DNA of 64,000 nucleotides, from positions 62,001 to 126,000 of the forward strand of contig JBQTIR010000010.1 of NCBI GenBank assembly GCA_052387905.1, in the 5' to 3' direction. Below, one piece after another: positions 8,796 through 17,377 of the stretch. The notes below the pieces were generated by a model. It made no database searches. It saw only the letters and a program-made list of their open reading frames with translations, and had not been told where the DNA came from. The translations under genes were made by a program, and so were the position numbers. The DNA is from JBQTII01 sp052387905 (lineage in GTDB: Bacteria > Actinomycetota > Actinomycetes > Sporichthyales > Sporichthyaceae). Position 1 is the first letter of the stretch, and every line of letters starts with the position of its first letter.

Positions 8796-9905
8796 ATGCG
8801 TGTGCGTTCTCGCGTCGTCATGGCCATCTTCGTCGCCGCAGCTCTGGCGGTACCGATGGCCACCCTGGGCGCCGGTCCGGCGCTGGCCATCGTCCCGAGT
8901 GCGATCCCTCTCGGCTGCAAGCACTTCTACTCGACAGTCGTCACCTGCCAGCTCGGAGTCACGCCCCCTGGCGAGCCGTTCGTACTGGATCTGCCGGCCG
9001 AGGTGCGGAAGATCACCGTTACGGTCCGCGGGGGGCGCGGCGGCCACCAGTACGACAGGTACGGCCGGCTTCTGGCAGCCGGTGGATTCGGTGTGTCCGC
9101 CACCGCCGCGTTCGATGTCGATCCAAGCCGCGACCTCGAGATCACCGTGGGAGCCGCGGGTATAGACCGGCAGCCTGACGCGGACACGGAGTTCGAAAGT
9201 GACCCGACCCTGATACCCGGCGATGGCGGACCGAGCATCGTCCGAGTCGCCGGAGGCGTGAGCGGAAGCGATCCCCTGCTGTCCGCCGCAGGTGGCGTCG
9301 GGGCCGGAACGCCGAACAACGGCGGCACCGGCGCGGCCGGCTCCGGCGACGGCGCGGTCCTGGTCGAGTGGGAAGACCCGCAGGAACCGGAGGCCACGGT
9401 CACGCTGGTCGACAAGGACTACGACTCCACGCAGACATACCGTTTCACCGCATCTCATCCGCGTGTGCGCTTCGAATGCTCCTTGGACAGCGGAGCCTGG
9501 AAATCCTGCGTGTCGCCATTGCGTCTGACCGGGCTCAAGGACGGACATCACCTCCTCCAGGCGCGTGCGATCGACAGGGCCGGCCGCATCGGCAATTTCG
9601 GCAGCGACGGGTCGTGGGTGGACACCAAGGCACCGATCACCAAGCTCAACCCCGGCAGCGGTGTGAGTCCCATCCGCCCCCGCGCGCTCTACGTCGATTT
9701 CTTCTCCCATGACAAGGACACCACGTGGTTCGAGTGCAAGCTTGATGACGGCAAGTGGAGGACCTGTAGTAAGAAGCACAAGAAGTCCGGATCGTGGGTC
9801 GCGAAGAAGCTCAAGCCAGGCAAACACACGGTTCGGGTGCGCGCGCTCGACTGGGCTGGCAATGCTGACCCGTCGCCGGCTAAGCGATCCGCGGTGATTC
9901 GCTAA
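8796..9905 (+). CDS. Secreted protein with two Ig-like repeats
   Basis: 369 residues from ATG 8796, preferred over the in-frame ATG 8775 because a GGGGG ribosome site lies 7 nt before it and the signal peptide then starts cleanly (MRVRSRVVMAIFVAAALAVP, cleavage near GPALA). The middle is Gly-rich and beta-like (TVTVRGGRGGHQYDRYG...GGVGAGTPNNGGTGAAG), resembling Gly-rich sugar-binding or wall proteins. The C-terminal half has two copies of a bacterial Ig-like unit: FECSLDSGAWKSC...VRAID-like and FECKLDDGKWRTC...VRVRALDWAGN, each with two Cys. It probably acts at the cell surface or outside; ligand unknown. Confidence 0.75.
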   Translation: MRVRSRVVMAIFVAAALAVPMATLGAGPALAIVPSAIPLGCKHFYSTVVTCQLGVTPPGEPFVLDLPAEVRKITVTVRGGRGGHQYDRYGRLLAAGGFGVSATAAFDVDPSRDLEITVGAAGIDRQPDADTEFESDPTLIPGDGGPSIVRVAGGVSGSDPLLSAAGGVGAGTPNNGGTGAAGSGDGAVLVEWEDPQEPEATVTLVDKDYDSTQTYRFTASHPRVRFECSLDSGAWKSCVSPLRLTGLKDGHHLLQARAIDRAGRIGNFGSDGSWVDTKAPITKLNPGSGVSPIRPRALYVDFFSHDKDTTWFECKLDDGKWRTCSKKHKKSGSWVAKKLKPGKHTVRVRALDWAGNADPSPAKRSAVIR

Positions 9906-9952
9906 ACCGGGCGCCCCCAGCGGCCGTCGCCGGTTGCGCGACAATTGCCGCC

Positions 9953-10636
9953 ATGACCTCTGCTTCCGGGATGCTGGACACCGTCGAGTTCGAGACCGGC
10001 CCGAAGCCGGAGTGGACGGTGCTGTTGCTGCACGGCCTCGGTGACAGCGGCGACGGCTGGGCGCCGGTCGCGCCGCACCTCGTCCAGGACGGCTGGCCGC
10101 AGGTGCGGTTCGTGTTCCCGCACGCGCCGATGGCGCCGGTCACGATCAACGGCGGGATGCGCATGCGGTCCTGGTACGACATCGTCGACCTGGCGGACTT
10201 CGACAGTCGCGCGGACGAAGCCGGGCTGGCGCAGGCGGCTGCGGCGGTCGAGGCGTTGATCGAGCGCGAGGCCGAGCGGGGTGTCCCGGCCTCACGGCTC
10301 GTCCTCGCCGGCTTCTCCCAAGGGGGCGCGGTCACCCTGACTCACGGGCTGCGCCGGGCCACACCCCTCGCCGGGCTGGTGGCCCTGTCGACCTACTTGC
10401 CGATGGCCGAGCACGTCCTCAGTGAGGCGCGCCGGGGTGAACCGCTCCCGGTATTCATGGCGCACGGAGTCCATGACCCGATGGTGCCGATCCGGGCCGG
10501 TGAGAAGGCGGCCGAGCACGTGCGCTCACTCGGGCACGCCGTCGAGTGGCACACCTACCCGATGCAGCACGAGGCGTGCGCCGACGAGCTCGACGCCCTC
10601 GGCGGGTGGCTCTCCGAGCGCTTCGCGAGCGCCTAG
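9953..10636 (+). CDS. Phospholipase/carboxylesterase family hydrolase
   Basis: A 227-residue cytoplasmic alpha/beta hydrolase of the acyl-protein-thioesterase/carboxylesterase family. Visible motifs are LLLHGLGDSGDGW near residues 24-36, the nucleophile GFSQGG with Ser122, the acid Asp175 (HGVHDPMVP) and His206 (MQHEAC). The length is typical for the family. It should hydrolyse short acyl esters or thioesters. It stands alone, converging on the small Cys-containing gene at 10725. Confidence 0.88.
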   Translation: MTSASGMLDTVEFETGPKPEWTVLLLHGLGDSGDGWAPVAPHLVQDGWPQVRFVFPHAPMAPVTINGGMRMRSWYDIVDLADFDSRADEAGLAQAAAAVEALIEREAERGVPASRLVLAGFSQGGAVTLTHGLRRATPLAGLVALSTYLPMAEHVLSEARRGEPLPVFMAHGVHDPMVPIRAGEKAAEHVRSLGHAVEWHTYPMQHEACADELDALGGWLSERFASA

Positions 10637-10682
10637 CGTCGCGGCGTCGCCGTGGCCCTGATCCGGGCCCTGAGCTGCGAGA

Positions 10683-10710
10683 GGGCCGGCCCGAGGTTCC
10701 GAGCCGGCCC
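10683..10710 (-). terminator. Hairpin between convergent genes
   Basis: GGGCCGGC (10683-10690) and GCCGGCCC (10703-10710) can pair with a 12-nt loop. It lies 15 nt past the end of the minus-strand small gene and 46 nt past the esterase gene, so it may serve either strand. Confidence 0.5.
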
Positions 10711-10724
10711 GATTCGATCGTGGA

Positions 10725-10919
10725 TCAGGCTTGCTTGACCCAATCGGCGACGTGGCCGCAGGAGCTGGCGGTGCCGGCTTCCAGGCACGGGGCGCAGGTG
10801 CTGTAGCCGGTGCCGTGCTTGTGGGGCTTGATCGTGCTCACGTCGAACGGGTGCGTCCGGGAAGGCTTGGACGACTCCGCATTTCGCGCGACCTTGGTTG
10901 CGCGCATCTTCACTGACAC
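10725..10919 (-). CDS. Small Cys-containing protein of unknown function
   Basis: 64 residues from a GTG start preceded by GAGGAG six bases upstream; third codon positions are strongly G/C, supporting a real gene. The first ~36 residues are basic and Ser/Thr/Lys-rich; the tail contains GYSTCAPCLEAGTASSCGHV, with a CxxC pair and a third Cys followed by His. This could be a zinc site or, because Ser/Thr residues are interleaved with Cys after a leader-like N-terminus, a ribosomally made peptide precursor. No modification enzyme is adjacent. A hairpin follows it. Confidence 0.6.
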   Translation of the reverse strand: MSVKMRATKVARNAESSKPSRTHPFDVSTIKPHKHGTGYSTCAPCLEAGTASSCGHVADWVKQA

Positions 10920-11144
10920 AAATTTCTCCTCGTTTCGGTGCCGGCTCCTTCATTGCAGGGCCGGTCCGGATATGCCCATCATCGCAGTGATTTCCCTGCG
11001 GTGCTCCGCGCAGGCGATTCCGCGCCCGGCTGAGGTCAAGAACGCGTTCGCGGCCGCGCGGCTGACCCCCGCCGGTGCGCCTGCGACTCGCCGAGACCCG
11101 GCGCCTCCCGCCGGTGACGCCCTGGGCGGTCGATGCTGTTGAGC

Positions 11145-11366
11145 ATGACCACGATTCAGATCGAGCTGACCCGGTTGGACGCACAGCTCAGCGAGGTTGC
11201 CACCCTCCTGCACGACGAGGTGGATGTCGCGATGGCAGAGGCGGATGCGGCGCTGCGGGCGCTCGCCGAGGGCATCGCCGCTCGGCGCCGGGCCGCGATG
11301 GCCGCGGTGCGGGCCGACGCCGAGCGCCGCCTCCTGGCCACGGTGCCGCCCCAGGCCACGGCGTAG
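11145..11366 (+). CDS. Small Ala-rich helical protein
   Basis: 73 residues from ATG 11145 (an alternative ATG lies at 11133). Codon third positions are almost all G/C in this frame. The sequence is nearly all helix-forming, with Leu/Ala heptads (IELTRLDAQLSEVATLLHDE...ADAALRALAEGIAARRRAA), so a short coiled coil is likely. No clear ribosome site is visible. Unrecognised; possibly a structural or DNA-associated small protein. Confidence 0.5.
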   Translation: MTTIQIELTRLDAQLSEVATLLHDEVDVAMAEADAALRALAEGIAARRRAAMAAVRADAERRLLATVPPQATA

Positions 11367-11538
11367 CCAGGTCGCGAGCCGGGGCCGGCGTCGGCTCAGG
11401 CTGCAGACCGTGACAGGTGAGGCGGTCCGAGGCGCGGAATGCGCCTCAGGCGTTTCCTTCTGCAGCTTGCGCCGACACCGAGCGCGGCTGGAAGGTGGGG
11501 TGTGGGTCGCTGCCTGCTAGCCAGGGCCTGACCTTCTG

Positions 11539-12225
11539 TCAGTCGATGACGGAGCCGAACCAGTGGTACCAAGGCCCGCGGATGTGGTCGAGCTCGCGGC
11601 CATCCGCAGTGAGCTCCGGCGCCACAATTCCATCGGGGGCGTAGAGGACCCCTTCCGGTCCGGCCCAGAACGACCCGCGGCGGAAGGTGAAGAACACGCC
11701 TTCGTCCGCGACCTCGACCCGGTGCACCCGGTAGGTGCCGACGCGCCCGAGGTCGCCGAGGGCCTTCGCGCTCGCGGCCGGATCGGGCGCCGTTGTCACG
11801 GTGCGGGCAACCGCAGCCAGTTCATCGTCGGCGAGCGAGAACCGGGCGTGCAGCGGGGCCTGCACCGCGACCAGGCTGAGTGCCATCAAAGCGCCGATCG
11901 GGGCGAGCGCCCACCAGCGATCCAGGGGCTGCCGCTTCCGCACCGTGGTGCCGAAGCGGACCAGCCAGAGCAGGGCGCAGACCGCGAGTGCGAACGCACC
12001 CTGCAGGAAGCTCCAGAACGACGGAGTAGGCGTGCTCAGCACCCAGAACAGGTAGAGCGTCGCCAGCGTGCACACGAGGTGGAACGGCCCCCGCGGCGGG
12101 ATGTCCCGCCAGGTCGGCTCGGTCGGTCTGGCAGGCCAGGGTGCATCTCCACGGGGCGGCGGAACGTAGCCGGGCGTGCACCCGATCGACCCTGGCGCGG
12201 ATCCTCCCGACTCAGCCTTCTCCAC
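11539..12225 (-). CDS. Membrane protein of unknown function
   Basis: 228 residues. The N-terminal ~45 residues are Pro/Gly-rich and probably cytoplasmic. Three hydrophobic segments follow at about 48-66, 70-90 and 105-122, then a soluble C-terminal domain of ~100 residues (ARFSLADDELAAVARTVTT...GTYRVHRVEVADEGVFFTFRRGSFW) with mixed alpha/beta character. No family recognised. It precedes the coiled-coil gene's terminus by 132 nt on the same side, without clear operon linkage. Confidence 0.65.
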   Translation of the reverse strand: MEKAESGGSAPGSIGCTPGYVPPPRGDAPWPARPTEPTWRDIPPRGPFHLVCTLATLYLFWVLSTPTPSFWSFLQGAFALAVCALLWLVRFGTTVRKRQPLDRWWALAPIGALMALSLVAVQAPLHARFSLADDELAAVARTVTTAPDPAASAKALGDLGRVGTYRVHRVEVADEGVFFTFRRGSFWAGPEGVLYAPDGIVAPELTADGRELDHIRGPWYHWFGSVID

Positions 12226-12357
12226 ACCGATAGTGAACGCCCGCCCGGCGCTGCCGTGCTGCAGATTGGACGCGAGATCGTCCGAATGGCCAGGGGACGG
12301 AACATCCGAACCAGGGCGGATTGCCCGGCGCGTTGATCACCTTCCACGAGGTCGGCG

Positions 12358-13089
12358 TCAGGGGGTGCGGGCGCTCTCGGCTGACTTCGCGTCCTCGTCC
12401 TCTTCCTCGTCCTCCAAGATCTCCGCGCCGCGCTTTTTGAAGAAGCCGAAGCCGGGGATGCCGAAAATCGCGCGCCGGATGTCGTCGGAGACCCCGAGCA
12501 ACTCGGTGATGTCGGGTCCGACGTGATCCAGGCTCGCCATGATCGGCATGACGTTCTCCCGCAGGGACCTGCTCAACGCGGGAAGCTCGTCGATCAGGGC
12601 GATCGCGGAGTCAACCTCGGCTTCGGTGAGGTCCGCGGCGAAGCGTTCGAGCAGCGGAGCGGCCTTCTCCATCGCCGGTGCGAGGCGGTCGAGAAGGCCC
12701 GCGGCGGTGTCGGTCATGGCGGTAGCGGTGCCGATGGTCGTCGCCGCCTGCGCGGTGATGCGTCCAGAGTCCCCGATCAATGCCTGGGTCCGGACGACAA
12801 TCAGCTCGGAGGACTCCAGGACCGCGTTGGTGCGCACGACGACGGCGTCGGTGTCCTCGAGCAGCGTTCCGACGCGGACCACCGAGCGGGCCGCGCGGTC
12901 GACGGTGTCCTCGATGCGCACCAGGGTCACCCGCAACCGGGCCAGCAGCTCCTCGGCGTCGTCGACCAGGGCGAGCACGCGGCCGGGCAAACCCACGGCG
13001 CCGGTGACCAGCTCGCCACCGCGGGCGGCCCGGGAGCGGACGGTGCGGCCCAGCGCCCACGGATCCGCCCATGCCATCGCGCCGAACAC
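12358..13089 (-). CDS. Coiled-coil protein with acidic C-terminal tail
   Basis: 243 residues from GTG 13089, chosen because GGAGG (13095-13099, minus strand) lies five bases upstream; the frame is open further up but overlaps the divergent oxidase promoter. Residues ~25-200 are long helices with regular hydrophobic spacing (LVDDAEELLARLRVTLVRIE, TDTAAGLLDRLAPAMEKAAP) like methyl-accepting or apolipoprotein-type coiled coils. The C-terminus has FGIPGFGFFKKRGAEILEDE followed by an acidic run. I have seen this arrangement in uncharacterised actinobacterial proteins; function unknown. It is divergently transcribed from the FAD oxidase gene. Confidence 0.7.
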   Translation of the reverse strand: MFGAMAWADPWALGRTVRSRAARGGELVTGAVGLPGRVLALVDDAEELLARLRVTLVRIEDTVDRAARSVVRVGTLLEDTDAVVVRTNAVLESSELIVVRTQALIGDSGRITAQAATTIGTATAMTDTAAGLLDRLAPAMEKAAPLLERFAADLTEAEVDSAIALIDELPALSRSLRENVMPIMASLDHVGPDITELLGVSDDIRRAIFGIPGFGFFKKRGAEILEDEEEDEDAKSAESARTP

Positions 13090-13226
13090 CGCAGCCTCCG
13101 TGAGTTGTGGTGGCAGGGCTTCCCCAGCAGCGGAGGGCAAAACCCGAGGACCTGCCCACGGCGGGGGCGGAAGCCCGGGACCGCCGGCCGGTGGCGAGCC
13201 GGCCGGCCGGCCACGATGATGGCGCC

Positions 13227-14564
13227 ATGGACCGAGGGCCGGTGTTCGTGGTCGGAGCGGGGCCCTCGGGGCTGGCCGCGGCGTACCGCCTCCAGCAGGG
13301 GGGCATGCGGGCGATCGTGCTCGACCGTCGGGACCGGGCCGGCGGGATGGTGCACACCCACCGCGAGGCCGGGTATCTGATGGAGGAGGGTGCGACGATC
13401 CTCCCCAGCGCCTATGCACCGGTCGTGGCGTTGGCCCATGAGGTGGGGGCCGGATCCGACCTGATCCCCGCCGGTTCGACGATCGGGTTCGCCCGCGACG
13501 ACGCGATCCACAATCTGCGTTCGGACAAGCTGTTCCTGGACGCGGCGAAGACCACCCTGGTGTCGACTCGGTCGAAGCTCGCGATGGCGCGCTTCGGTCT
13601 CGACGCCACCAAGGCGAGCAAGCTCCTGAGTTATGACGACCTCTCGCGGGCCTCCGCCTTCGACACCATGACGCCGTGGGAATACTGCTCCACCCACCTG
13701 GGCCTGTCCGGCGAGGTTTACGACTACGTCATCGACTCCACGGTGCGCGGCGTGCTCGGGGTTCGCGGGGACGCGATCAGCAACCTGGAGTTGTTCTTCA
13801 TGCTCTACAACATTCTCGGCACGCGCCTGTTCGCCTTCCGCAGCGGCTACTCGACCTACATCGACGCGTTGGCCGCCGGGCTCGACATCCGCCTCGGCGC
13901 GAGCGTGCAGCAGATCAAGGCCGACGCCGACGCGGTCACGCTCACCTGGGTCGACGCCGATGGGATGACGCACACTCAGGACGGCGCCGGCGTGGTGATC
14001 ACCTCCCGGGCCGACACCATCCCCGACCTCGCCCCCGGCCACCTGACCGCCGACGGTGAGCGATTTCTGCGCAGCTTGCGCTACACCAAGTGCGTCGTGC
14101 TCAATACCGGCGTCACGCGTAGGCCCGCCGGGATCACCGCGTCGGTCATCAACATTCCACGCGCGGTCGACGAAGGGCTGATGGGCTTCACCTGCGAGCA
14201 CAACAAGGCCCCCGGTCGCGCGCCCGAAGGGCACGGTCTGATGGCGCTGCTGACGATGACGGAGTGGGCCGAACAGTTGATCGGCGAGGACGACGACACG
14301 GTCCGCGACGCGATGCTGGCGGCCCTGGAGAGGGTGATCCCCGGCGTCAGCGACACCGTCGACTACACCCGGGTCTCCCGCTGGAACGAGGTGATCGTCT
14401 ACAGCCGGCCCGGCATGTACAAGGAGTTGGGCCAGTTCCTCGGGCGCCTGCCGCGTCAGTCCCGGATCCAGCTCGCCGGGGTGTTCCGATCCTCGTCGAA
14501 CATCTGCACCGCGACGGTCTCCGGCGAGCGGGCGGCGGCGCAGCTGCTGGCGCTCCCGGCCTGA
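13227..14564 (+). CDS. FAD-dependent amine oxidase / protoporphyrinogen-oxidase-like protein
   Basis: 445 residues from ATG 13227. The FAD-binding Rossmann motif VGAGPSGLAAAY lies at residues 9-20, followed by the ribose-binding acid (VLDRRDRAGG) and a motif reminiscent of the protoporphyrinogen oxidase/phytoene desaturase superfamily (GGMVHTHREAGYLMEEGATI). The C-terminal FAD motif appears as IQLAGVFRSSSNICTATVSG. The length suits HemG/HemY-like and amine-oxidase-like proteins; no other haem genes are nearby, so a substrate is not assigned. It converges on an HNH-like gene 6 nt downstream. Confidence 0.8.
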   Translation: MDRGPVFVVGAGPSGLAAAYRLQQGGMRAIVLDRRDRAGGMVHTHREAGYLMEEGATILPSAYAPVVALAHEVGAGSDLIPAGSTIGFARDDAIHNLRSDKLFLDAAKTTLVSTRSKLAMARFGLDATKASKLLSYDDLSRASAFDTMTPWEYCSTHLGLSGEVYDYVIDSTVRGVLGVRGDAISNLELFFMLYNILGTRLFAFRSGYSTYIDALAAGLDIRLGASVQQIKADADAVTLTWVDADGMTHTQDGAGVVITSRADTIPDLAPGHLTADGERFLRSLRYTKCVVLNTGVTRRPAGITASVINIPRAVDEGLMGFTCEHNKAPGRAPEGHGLMALLTMTEWAEQLIGEDDDTVRDAMLAALERVIPGVSDTVDYTRVSRWNEVIVYSRPGMYKELGQFLGRLPRQSRIQLAGVFRSSSNICTATVSGERAAAQLLALPA

Positions 14565-14570
14565 GTGTCC

Positions 14571-15017
14571 TCAGGCGCGTTCGAGCACGAGCAGGTACTG
14601 CCCGCCGCCGGCATCGACGCGGGTACGGGCGATCAGGTCCGGCGCCAACCGGGAGAGCCGATCGAGTAGCCAGGCGCCGGCCTCGTCGGCCTCCTGACGG
14701 GTCGGGCACCGGGCCACGACCTCGCGGCCACCCTTGCGCCGCAGCCGTTCCACCGTGGCCACGATCGGCGCCGGGTCGATGACGAAGAGCCCGGCTCCCC
14801 ACGGCACCACCGCGGCGGTCTTGCCCTTGCCGGTGTTGCACGCCCGGTGGGCCAGCCGCTCGAGAGCGCCGGTCCCCTTCTTGCCCTTCCTGGGCTGCTC
14901 GCCCGCGTCCACGCTGGGACCGCGGTCGGAGTTCACCGACGCGTCCGGGTCGACGGGTTCGTCGCACAGCCAGCAACGCCAGCCGTCCCGGGTTCCGACC
15001 TCATCAAGAGTGCTCAT
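14571..15017 (-). CDS. HNH-like zinc-finger protein
   Basis: 148 residues. It starts with a CxxC knuckle (RDGWRCWLCDEPVDPDAS) and continues with a second half-site RLAHRACNTGKGKTA, the spacing seen in HNH nucleases (C-x2-C ... H-x2-C-N). A Lys-rich segment (QPRKGKKGTG) joins the two. The C-terminal half is an unassigned alpha/beta region. DNA binding or nicking is plausible, but several actinobacterial HNH-like proteins are uncharacterised. No mobile-element context is seen. Confidence 0.7.
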   Translation of the reverse strand: MSTLDEVGTRDGWRCWLCDEPVDPDASVNSDRGPSVDAGEQPRKGKKGTGALERLAHRACNTGKGKTAAVVPWGAGLFVIDPAPIVATVERLRRKGGREVVARCPTRQEADEAGAWLLDRLSRLAPDLIARTRVDAGGGQYLLVLERA

Positions 15018-15129
15018 CGCTCGACCGTACGGGTTGGCTGTGGGCCGCAGATCAACGGTGTCGCTGGTGCGGCGGCGAGCCCCGTGCCCGCCGCCGCATC
15101 CGTCGCCACATTGATCAGGCGCCTACCGC

Positions 15130-15828
15130 TCAGCCGGGGAAGGCCTCGGTGAAGCTCTTCTCGTAGTCCGCGGTCGCCGGTCCGGAGAAGCCGCAGCCGT
15201 TGACGGTGCCCTCGGCGGCAGTGATCAGGAAGCGCTCGCCCTTGACGAAGTCGACGCCTGGGATGAGTGCGGGGGAGACATTGCCGGGCGGGAGGGCGAT
15301 GGTGACGCGGTCAGCGTCGCCGCCCTTGAACCACCTGTCGACGTCGACCGTGACCTGATCCGGCGTCAGGTCGGTCACGGTGCCGCCGAAGGCGACGGGC
15401 ATCATGCGCAGGCCTGCCACGTCGAACATCAGGCAGCTCATGATGACGGTCGGGTCGCCGCCGGGGGCGGACAGCGCAAGCGTGCTGGCGTTCTCGGGCG
15501 TCAACGGGGCGCCGTCGCCGCCGGCGTTCACCGCGACGGCGGTGCCCAGGGCAAGCACCGCGACGGAGGCCGCCGCGGCCAGGAACGTGCGCGGACGACG
15601 AAGAAACGAGACCTTGGCGACAACGGGCTCGGTGGTGGGCGTGCTGGTCATGATCTGCTCCAGAAGATGGCGGGCCCGCGGACTGGTGGGTGAGTCGAGC
15701 GGGACCCGAGCGGACATCGGGTCGAGGCCGGCGAGCATCGCGCGCAACAGCTGCTCCGAGTCGGCGGACTCGGACTCCGGCGTGGGCCTGTACTTCTCCT
15801 GGTGGCCCTCGTCGAACTGATCTGTCAT
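15130..15828 (-). CDS. Anti-sigma-factor-like membrane protein
   Basis: 232 residues. The N-terminal cytoplasmic region (1-78) includes the LLRAMLAGLDP helix and PRARHLLEQIM segment common in proteins encoded beside ECF sigma factors. One transmembrane helix covers residues ~81-101 (FLAAAASVAVLALGTAVAV). The extracytoplasmic part of ~130 residues has two Cys (MSCLMFD and NGCGFSG). No zinc anti-sigma HxxxCxxC motif is visible. Its start overlaps the sigma-factor stop (ATGA at 15825-15828), so the two are co-translated. Sequestration of the sigma factor is inferred from context. Confidence 0.7.
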   Translation of the reverse strand: MTDQFDEGHQEKYRPTPESESADSEQLLRAMLAGLDPMSARVPLDSPTSPRARHLLEQIMTSTPTTEPVVAKVSFLRRPRTFLAAAASVAVLALGTAVAVNAGGDGAPLTPENASTLALSAPGGDPTVIMSCLMFDVAGLRMMPVAFGGTVTDLTPDQVTVDVDRWFKGGDADRVTIALPPGNVSPALIPGVDFVKGERFLITAAEGTVNGCGFSGPATADYEKSFTEAFPG

Positions 15829-16367
15829 GCGGATCCCTCCTTCCCCGCTCGTTCACCTAGCTGTCCGGCAGTGCCCCCGCTCTTTCGCGGTTTCACGACT
15901 TCTTTCAACTTTCCGATCGCGCGGTGCAACCGGATGCTCGCCGCGTTGGCCGTGATGTCCAGAACTGCGGCTATCTCGCGCGGGGCCAACTGTTCCCAGG
16001 CCCACAACCTCAGAATCTCCCGGTCGCCCTCCGGCAGGGCGTCCATGGCTTCGGCCAGCGCGACGTTCTCCGTATCCGAGGGGCCGTCCGACGGCTCGGC
16101 CGCCAGACGCTCGACCAGACGATCCTGGCGGGCGGCGCCGCGCACGGCGTTGGCGAGGCACCCGCGGGCCACCCCGTAAGTCCACGCCACGGGCGCCTCG
16201 GCCGGGATGTCGTCGACGCGGCGCCAGAGCACCAGCAGGGTGTCTGCCAGGACGTCCTCGGCGGTCGCGGCGTCGCTGCGCCGACGCAGGAACCGCTGCA
16301 ACGGCTCATAGACCTCGCCGACCAGGCGCTCGAAGGACTCGCGGCGCGGGTCCGGGACAGCACTCAC
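15825..16367 (-). CDS. ECF-type RNA polymerase sigma factor
   Basis: 180 residues with region 2 (FERLVGEVYEPLQRFLRRRS...AEDVLADTLLVLWRRVDDIP, about residues 11-54) and region 4 (LPEGDREILRLWAWEQLAPREIAAVLD..ASIRLHRAIGKLK, about 112-157), the latter holding the -35-reading helix-turn-helix. It directs polymerase to a small regulon, probably under control of the membrane protein whose start overlaps its stop. It is divergent from the ArsR/SRPBCC pair across a 90-nt gap. Confidence 0.92.
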   Translation of the reverse strand: MSAVPDPRRESFERLVGEVYEPLQRFLRRRSDAATAEDVLADTLLVLWRRVDDIPAEAPVAWTYGVARGCLANAVRGAARQDRLVERLAAEPSDGPSDTENVALAEAMDALPEGDREILRLWAWEQLAPREIAAVLDITANAASIRLHRAIGKLKEVVKPRKSGGTAGQLGERAGKEGSA

Positions 16368-16448
16368 CTCAGCAGGATGTCCGGCAGCGGGGGAGATCTT
16401 TCGTCTCCACGCCGATGGGCTTGCGAGATGTCGAGATCCGGTCTAACG

Positions 16449-16466
16449 TACAACCAAATGGTTGTA
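16449..16466. promoter_or_regulatory. Perfect palindromic operator over the ArsR start codon
   Basis: TACAACCA (16449-16456) and TGGTTGTA (16459-16466) are exact inverted repeats around AA. The ATG of the ArsR gene (16458) lies inside the palindrome, so a bound dimer would block a leaderless or very short-leader transcript. The placement and symmetry fit autoregulation by the ArsR protein. Confidence 0.7.
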
Positions 16467-16892
16467 GAACTGATGCCCCGCCTCGACGGGCCGACGGCCG
16501 ATCGCATGTTCCATGCGCTCGCCGACGCCACCCGGCGAGACATCGTGGCCCGCACGCTGCACGCCGAGTTCACCGTCAGCGACCTGGCCCGGCTGTACCC
16601 GATGAGCTTCGCGGCCGTGCAGAAGCACGTCAGCGTGCTCACCGCGGCCGGCCTGGTCACCAAGGAGCGGGCCGGGCGCACGCAGATCGTCCGGGGCAAC
16701 ACCGCCGGACTTGCCCGCACCCGCGCGCTGCTCGATCAGGTGGAGCAACTCTGGCGGGTGCGCCTCGACCAGCTCAGCACCCTGCTCGACGACCTGGCCA
16801 TGCCTCGCTGCGCATCGGCAACGGCCGGTGAGCTGGGTAGCGAGACGACCAACGACGACCACCTCGAACCCCGACCGGGAGGAACCCCGTGA
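16458..16892 (+). CDS. ArsR-family transcriptional regulator
   Basis: 144 residues from ATG 16458 (alternative ATG 16473). The winged helix-turn-helix is plain: RMFHALADATRRDIVART (about residues 15-32) then TVSDLARLYPMSFAAVQKHV and VTKERAGRTQIVR wing. No metal-binding CxC motif of arsenic/cadmium sensors is present. The stop overlaps the GTG of an SRPBCC gene (GTGA, 16889-16892), the common ArsR-SRPBCC pairing. The first codons coincide with a perfect 18-bp palindrome, its likely operator. Confidence 0.88.
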   Translation: MVVELMPRLDGPTADRMFHALADATRRDIVARTLHAEFTVSDLARLYPMSFAAVQKHVSVLTAAGLVTKERAGRTQIVRGNTAGLARTRALLDQVEQLWRVRLDQLSTLLDDLAMPRCASATAGELGSETTNDDHLEPRPGGTP

Positions 16893-17377
16893 CCATCACC
16901 GACATCCGCAAGGACCCCGAGACCCTGACGATGACCATCACCACCGACCACAGCGCCCCGGTCGAGAAGGTGTGGTCCTGCTGGGCCGACCCGCGCCGCC
17001 TGGAGCGCTGGTGGGGCCCGCCCGGGTACCCGGCGACCTTCGTCGACCACGACCTGAGGGCGGGCGGGCGAGCCTCGTACTTCATGACCTCGCCCGAGGG
17101 CGAGAAGTACCACGGCTGGTGGGAGATCCTCGTCGCGGATGCACCCCACCGCATCGAGATCCGGGATGGCTTCGCCGATGACGCCGGCAATCCGAACCCG
17201 GATATGCCCGAGACGTCGTTCGTCGTCACGCTGACGGCTACCGACGCCGGCACCCGGATGCAGATCGCCAGTGCGTTCCCCTCCACCGAGGCGATGGAAC
17301 AGCTGCTCGCGATGGGCATGGACGAGGGCATGAGCGCCGCGCTCGGTCAGCTCGACGCGCTGTTGACCGAGGCCTGA
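16889..17377 (+). CDS. SRPBCC / AHSA1-like START-fold protein
   Basis: 162 residues from GTG 16889 overlapping the ArsR stop. It shows the AHSA1/SRPBCC pattern: TITTDHSAPVEKVWSCWADP (residues 15-34), RLERWWGPPGYP, then GGWWEI-like and SFVVTLTATDAG strands and a long C-terminal helix (TEAMEQLLAMGMDEGMSAAL). The fold binds small hydrophobic ligands; the ligand here is unknown. Paired ArsR proteins often control such genes. The 3' end overlaps the convergent acyl-CoA synthetase gene by 31 bp. Confidence 0.85.
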   Translation: MTITDIRKDPETLTMTITTDHSAPVEKVWSCWADPRRLERWWGPPGYPATFVDHDLRAGGRASYFMTSPEGEKYHGWWEILVADAPHRIEIRDGFADDAGNPNPDMPETSFVVTLTATDAGTRMQIASAFPSTEAMEQLLAMGMDEGMSAALGQLDALLTEA

